DNA of 64,000 nt from Chitinophaga niabensis (GTDB taxonomy: Bacteria; Bacteroidota; Bacteroidia; Chitinophagales; Chitinophagaceae), in the NCBI RefSeq assembly GCF_039545795.1, contig NZ_CP154260.1, forward strand, positions 4,531,001-4,595,000, written 5' to 3'. The position numbers were made by a program, and so were the translations under genes. Below the pieces are notes generated by a model. It saw nothing but the letters and a program-made list of their open reading frames with translations. It ran no database searches and was not told where the DNA came from. Positions 60,216 to 64,000 of the stretch are shown one piece after another; positions within the stretch are counted from its first letter, which is position 1, and the number at the start of each line of letters is the position of its first letter.

Positions 60216-62522
60216 ATGACCATAAAAAGATTATTACACATGGCTGCATGCTGTGCTGTATTAGGGTTTGTTTCCTGTACAGGAACAGGAAACGATTCCA
60301 CTGCACACAAAGCCAAATTGAGCATCATCCCTTTACCGGTAAGGCTCACCACCCTTCCAGATTCTTTTCTGCTGGACAAGCAGACGGCACTGGTAGCAGT
60401 TTCTCCGGAAGACAAACAGACCGCCGCACTCTTCAATACTTTCTTTAAAGAATTAAGCGGATATGAATTAAAGATAGTGGGGAGCGGTACCCCGAACGCT
60501 ATCGTTTTCCAAACCCAGTTCAAAGACGCTCCCGGCACGCCAGAAGCCTATAGCCTGAAAGTGGGGAAAGACTTTATCAGGATCCATGGGGATGATGCAG
60601 CAGGTACCTTCTACGGCATGCAAACCCTCATCCAGTTATTGCCCTTGCAGAAAGCCAAAGCATTCTGGATAACCGGCGTTGACATCTACGATCAGCCCCG
60701 TTTCCCTTATCGCGGTTTACACCTCGATGTGGGCAGGCACTTTTTCCCGGTAGAGTTTGTCAAAAAATATATCGACCTGCTGGCGATGCACAAAATGAAC
60801 ACTTTCCACTGGCACCTCACAGACGATCAGGGCTGGCGGATAGAGATCAAAAAATATCCTAAGCTGCAGGAAGTAGCTTCCCGCCGCAAAGAAACCATGC
60901 TGGGCCATTACAACGATCAAAAATATGATGGCAAACCTTATGGCGGTTTCTATACGCAGGAACAGATCAGAGACGTAGTGAAATATGCTACAGAAAGACA
61001 TGTGACCGTGATCCCGGAAATTGAAATGCCCGGCCACGCGCTCGCAGCCTTAACTGCATATCCTCACCTGGGTTGTACAGGCGGACCATATGAAGTAGGC
61101 ACCCGTTGGGGAGTATATGATGATGTGTATTGCGCAGGCAACGATTCTGTATTTGCTTTCAACCAGGATGTATTGGATGAAGTGATGCTGCTTTTCCCCG
61201 GCAAATACATTCACATCGGCGGAGATGAAAGCCCGAAAGTACGTTGGGAGAAATGTCCTAAATGCCAGAAGCGCATAAAAGATGAAGGGCTGAAAGATGA
61301 ACATGCCTTACAGAGTTATTTCATTCAGCGCATTGAAAAATACCTCAACAGCAAAGGCCGCCAGATCATTGGCTGGGACGAGATCCTGGAAGGTGGTCTT
61401 GCTCCCAATGCTACCGTAATGAGCTGGCGCGGAATTGAAGGAGGTATCGCCGCGGCAAAACAACATCACGATGTGATCATGACGCCCGGCAATTATTGTT
61501 ACCTGGATCATTATCAATCCCAGGGTAAAAATGAACCTTTGGCTATTGGTGGTTTTACACCTGTGAGTGAAGTATATTCTTACGAACCTGTTCCCGATGA
61601 ACTCAGCAGAGAAGAAGCTACATTCATCCGCGGTGCACAAGGCAATGTATGGACGGAATACATGAAGAACTCCGAACATGTGGAATACATGGTATACCCA
61701 CGTGCTATAGCCTTAGCTGAAGTATTATGGTCGCCAAAAGAAAAGAAGGATTACGACAACTTCCTGGAACGTTTAAAAGGGCATCTGCCACTGCTGGCCA
61801 TGAAGGGCGTGAATTATGCCAAACATGTATTTGAAGTGCGTGGCGTAGTGGAAAGTGATGGAAAAGGCGGCGTGCAGGTTAAACTGGATAGCAAGCTGGA
61901 TGGAGGTAAGATCACTTTTACTCTAGATAGCAGTGGTCCTACTGCTGCATCTGCAGCCTACACGGCTCCTATCCCTGTTCAGCAAACAGGTGTGGTACGT
62001 GCTGCGGTTTTCCAGGATGGCAAACAATATGGCAACGAATTCTACCAGGCATTTGTATTGCATAAAGCAGTAGGTAAAAATATTACCCTGGCTAAGCCAC
62101 CTCACCAGAGCTATAACCCTGGTAGTGCTTTTTCATTGGTGAACGGCATTGAAGGTGTGAAAGCCTACAACGATAATCAATGGACCGGTTACAGCGGAGA
62201 TAACCTGGAAGCTGTAGTGGATCTGGGAGACTCAACAGAGATCAAACAGGTAGGATTGAACACACTGAGCTTTAAAGACCAATGGATCTATCCTCCTAAA
62301 CAGGTTACCTTCCTGGTATCTGTTGATGGGAAGAATTACAAAGAAGTATATAAAGAAACTACCTTTGATGGCAGTGGCATCCTTAAACTGCGTCATGCTT
62401 TAACAGATGTGAAAGCACGTTACGTAAAAGTGATCGCACTCAATGCAGGTAAGATCCCAACAGGTGCACAGGGAGCAGGAAATCCTGCATGGTTATTTGT
62501 GGATGAGATCATCATCAACTAA
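60216..62522 (+). CDS. GH20 beta-N-acetylhexosaminidase lipoprotein with C-terminal accessory domains
   Basis: The 768-residue protein has a lipoprotein signal (GFVSC, Cys21). A GH20b-type N-terminal domain (about 35-165) precedes the barrel (about 168-515). The barrel shows YRGLHLDVGRHFF, WHLTDDQGWR and the catalytic pair Asp337-Glu338 in HIGGDES, where the Asp assists through the substrate acetamido group. The C-terminus has a chitobiase-like segment (about 560-620) and an F5/8-type C domain (about 625-768), similar to those of GH92 and GH29 here. It removes beta-linked GlcNAc or GalNAc at the outer membrane. It is 27 bp after GH92 and shares its promoter. Confidence 0.95.
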   Translation: MTIKRLLHMAACCAVLGFVSCTGTGNDSTAHKAKLSIIPLPVRLTTLPDSFLLDKQTALVAVSPEDKQTAALFNTFFKELSGYELKIVGSGTPNAIVFQTQFKDAPGTPEAYSLKVGKDFIRIHGDDAAGTFYGMQTLIQLLPLQKAKAFWITGVDIYDQPRFPYRGLHLDVGRHFFPVEFVKKYIDLLAMHKMNTFHWHLTDDQGWRIEIKKYPKLQEVASRRKETMLGHYNDQKYDGKPYGGFYTQEQIRDVVKYATERHVTVIPEIEMPGHALAALTAYPHLGCTGGPYEVGTRWGVYDDVYCAGNDSVFAFNQDVLDEVMLLFPGKYIHIGGDESPKVRWEKCPKCQKRIKDEGLKDEHALQSYFIQRIEKYLNSKGRQIIGWDEILEGGLAPNATVMSWRGIEGGIAAAKQHHDVIMTPGNYCYLDHYQSQGKNEPLAIGGFTPVSEVYSYEPVPDELSREEATFIRGAQGNVWTEYMKNSEHVEYMVYPRAIALAEVLWSPKEKKDYDNFLERLKGHLPLLAMKGVNYAKHVFEVRGVVESDGKGGVQVKLDSKLDGGKITFTLDSSGPTAASAAYTAPIPVQQTGVVRAAVFQDGKQYGNEFYQAFVLHKAVGKNITLAKPPHQSYNPGSAFSLVNGIEGVKAYNDNQWTGYSGDNLEAVVDLGDSTEIKQVGLNTLSFKDQWIYPPKQVTFLVSVDGKNYKEVYKETTFDGSGILKLRHALTDVKARYVKVIALNAGKIPTGAQGAGNPAWLFVDEIIIN

Positions 62523-62547
62523 CATTACTACCACCAGGTAATTGTAT

Positions 62548-62584
62548 AAAAAGAGGGCTGATCTGACAGATCGGCCCTTTTCTA
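62548..62584 (+). terminator. Terminator of the GH92-GH20 operon
   Basis: A long imperfect stem (62551-62564 with 62568-62581; core GGGC/GCCC and GATC/GATC) has the loop GAC and is followed by TTTTCTATT. It begins about 26 bp after the GH20 stop codon. Confidence 0.85.
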
Positions 62585-62619
62585 TTGGAGGATGTACAAC
62601 TGAATCCCTGATGCGGCCA

Positions 62620-62650
62620 TTGCCTTTGGCAGCTGTGTAAAATAGCTTTG
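62620..62650 (+). promoter_or_regulatory. Consensus Bacteroidota promoter of the alpha/beta hydrolase gene
   Basis: TTG at 62620-62622, a 20-bp spacer and TAGCTTTG at 62643-62650 match the TTG-N19-21-TAnnTTTG consensus at every defined base. The ATG is 14 bp downstream of the -7 box, so the 5' leader is very short. Confidence 0.65.
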
Positions 62651-62664
62651 AATAAAAAATACCA

Positions 62665-63420
62665 ATGAAAAAGAAAACCTGGTTTGCTATCCTTGCGGCG
62701 CTCTTATTTATGGGCGCAACCTATGCGCAAGGCCCCGTTAAAAACATCGTACTGGTACATGGCGCTTTTGCTGATGGTTCCGGTTGGGAAGCGGTGTATA
62801 AAATATTAAAAGCGAAAGGATATAATGTAAGCGTGGTAGGTAATCCCAATACCGGCCTCGCAGATGATGTAGCTGCCACACACCGGGTACTGGACAGGCA
62901 ATCCGGCCCTGCGTTACTGGTAGGCCATTCTTATGGTGGTGCTATTATTACGGAAGCAGGGAATCATCCTAAAGTAGCAGGGCTTTTTTATATTGCCGCA
63001 TTTGTTCCTGATGCCAATGAAACATTGCTGAAGTTGCTGCAATCCGGCCCTCCTGCCCCGAATTCAGGAATACTGCCTCCTGATGAACATGGTTACATCT
63101 GGTATGATGTTAAAAAATATCATTCCGGTTTCTGTGCAGACCTGCCTAAAGAACAGGCTGAATTCCTGGCCGATTCCCAGATCCCGGTTTCCGCATCCGT
63201 GTTTGGCAGTTCATTTGCCAACCCCGCCTGGAAGTCCAAGCCCAGCTGGTATATCGTAGCTACGGAAGATCAGACGATCCCTCCGGATGCAGAACGTTTC
63301 ATGGCAAAAAGGGCCGGTGCAAAAGTTACAGAGATCAAAGCCAGTCATCTTGTATTTATGTCTAAACCAAAAGCAGTTTCGGATGTGATCGAAACCGCGG
63401 TTGCAGCAATCAGTAAATAA
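62665..63420 (+). CDS. Exported alpha/beta hydrolase (EstC-like esterase family)
   Basis: The 251-residue protein has a signal peptide ending TYAQ (about 22). The alpha/beta hydrolase core shows the oxyanion region VLVHGAFADGSGW (29-41) and the nucleophile elbow GHSYGG with Ser89. A likely acid lies in ATEDQTIPP, and the catalytic His in ASHLVF near the C-terminus. Related proteins are small salicylate-esterase- or EstC-type enzymes; the substrate is unknown. It has its own promoter and a terminator, so it is a single-gene unit outside the glycan operons. Confidence 0.93.
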   Translation: MKKKTWFAILAALLFMGATYAQGPVKNIVLVHGAFADGSGWEAVYKILKAKGYNVSVVGNPNTGLADDVAATHRVLDRQSGPALLVGHSYGGAIITEAGNHPKVAGLFYIAAFVPDANETLLKLLQSGPPAPNSGILPPDEHGYIWYDVKKYHSGFCADLPKEQAEFLADSQIPVSASVFGSSFANPAWKSKPSWYIVATEDQTIPPDAERFMAKRAGAKVTEIKASHLVFMSKPKAVSDVIETAVAAISK

Positions 63421-63453
63421 AAAAGCGGAGGTTCCGTTTATTAGTGGCAAAAA

Positions 63454-63486
63454 ATAACCGGTACTGAAAAGTACCGGTTGTTTATC
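63454..63486. terminator. Bidirectional terminator between the hydrolase and the Trp-rich gene
   Basis: The perfect 9-bp stem AACCGGTAC/GTACCGGTT (63456-63464 and 63471-63479) has the loop TGAAAA, with GTTTATCTT on the plus side and an A/T-rich run on the minus side. It serves two converging genes. Confidence 0.8.
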
Positions 63487-63527
63487 TTACTGTTTGCTAT
63501 TCGTGACTCTTGTTACACCCCGAGTCA

Positions 63528-63938
63528 TTATTTTGAGTTTACCCACAAAGTCCATTTAGCATCAAACTTGTACCATTCACCTTTAGGTCCCTCCCATTTC
63601 CATTCCGGTACTTCGCTGAAGTTTTTACCACCATCTGCAGTCCACCACAATTTGCCTTCACCTATCTTGAGCCATTTGCCATCTTTATCAGCCCACATAC
63701 CACCTGCTACGGCAGCCCATTTTTTACAGTCAGTGCTCCACCATAACTGCGCATTCTTATCTAATTTGTACCAATAGGTTTTTCCATCTTTCAACCCTGC
63801 CCATGTACCTGTTTTGGATTTCATCCAATCAGCGTCATTGATGGTAATGTGACCGGCAGGTGTAACCGCATGGGTTACGGCAATACTTGTCATAAGCATC
63901 AGGAAAACACCCGATACTACTAATAACATCTTTTTCAT
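63528..63938 (-). CDS. Small secreted Trp-rich repeat protein of unknown function
   Basis: I start at the ATG at 63938, which gives a clean signal peptide (MKKMLLVVSG, ending THAV) and a 136-residue product; the frame is open 13 codons further. The mature part has 15 Trp. The unit W-Y/L-K-h-x4-L-W-W recurs with a 33-residue period: Trp56, 89 and 122; Trp82 and 115; Trp66/67 and 98/99. A single Cys (71) is present. I recognise no family. The pattern suggests a repeated small beta structure with stacked aromatics, possibly a ligand- or wall-binding surface. Confidence 0.8.
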   Translation of the reverse strand: MKKMLLVVSGVFLMLMTSIAVTHAVTPAGHITINDADWMKSKTGTWAGLKDGKTYWYKLDKNAQLWWSTDCKKWAAVAGGMWADKDGKWLKIGEGKLWWTADGGKNFSEVPEWKWEGPKGEWYKFDAKWTLWVNSK

Positions 63939-64000
63939 CAGTAATTCTTTTTGATTATTTGCCGTAGAAGAATGCATCCGGACGATTGCTTCTTCCCGGC

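Noticed and set aside
1..64000. tRNA, rRNA, CRISPR, insertion sequence, prophage or toxin-antitoxin genes
   Set aside because: I looked through the intergenic regions and found no cloverleaf-like sequence, regular repeat-spacer array, transposase, integrase or phage gene.

Overview
The window looks like a chromosomal segment from a Bacteroidota bacterium, most likely Chitinophagaceae and Chitinophaga-like. The evidence is three ECF sigma/FecR/TonB-receptor modules, SusC/SusD pairs, many lipoproteins with charged residues just after the lipobox Cys, arginine synthesis through an N-acylornithine carbamoyltransferase, and promoters of the TTG-N20-TAnnTTTG type. I see no rRNA, tRNA, CRISPR array, insertion sequence or prophage gene. 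Coding density is high and only one gap (43752-44216) exceeds 300 bases.

Region 1 (1-10.7 kb, + strand): a 5'-truncated sirtuin, an SDR oxidoreductase, then module A: ECF sigma, FecR anti-sigma, SusC, SusD and two tandem DUF4369/TlpA-like thioredoxins, closed by a strong terminator.

Region 2 (10.7-27.9 kb, - strand): module B. An ECF sigma and FecR are followed by a TonB receptor with an STN domain but no SusD, two uncharacterised (DUF4397-like) lipoproteins, three lipoproteins with two fasciclin (FAS1) domains each, an Oar-like TonB receptor without STN, and a lipoprotein with five IPT/TIG domains and an NHL propeller. This is the best candidate for an undescribed system in the window: it has the regulatory logic of a Sus locus, but adhesion-type lipoproteins take the place of SusD and enzymes.

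Region 3 (28.0-34.7 kb, - strand): module C, a minimal sigma/FecR/SusC/SusD unit with no enzymes.

Region 4 (34.8-44.0 kb, - strand): a nine-gene arginine operon in the order GNAT, argG, argC, argD, argF', argB, argE', GNAT, argH. ArgF' carbamoylates an N-acylornithine, so ArgE' must remove the acyl group from N-acylcitrulline. The first GNAT is the obvious candidate for N-acylglutamate synthase. It starts with TTG and lies behind a long leader with Arg-rich short reading frames and a hairpin.

Region 5 (44.2-62.6 kb, both strands): a glycoprotein-glycan (N-glycan-like) breakdown island. It encodes GH29 alpha-L-fucosidase, Tat-exported GH109, galactokinase, two divergent FucP-type sugar transporters, a ROK sugar kinase, Tat-exported glycosylasparaginase, CutC, an alkaline-phosphatase-superfamily phosphodiesterase, an EEP hydrolase, GH92 alpha-mannosidase and GH20 beta-hexosaminidase. 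A LacI-type palindrome is shared by the transporter promoter region and the GH92 promoter and suggests a common regulator encoded elsewhere. The window ends with an exported alpha/beta hydrolase and a small secreted Trp-rich protein built on a 33-residue repeat.
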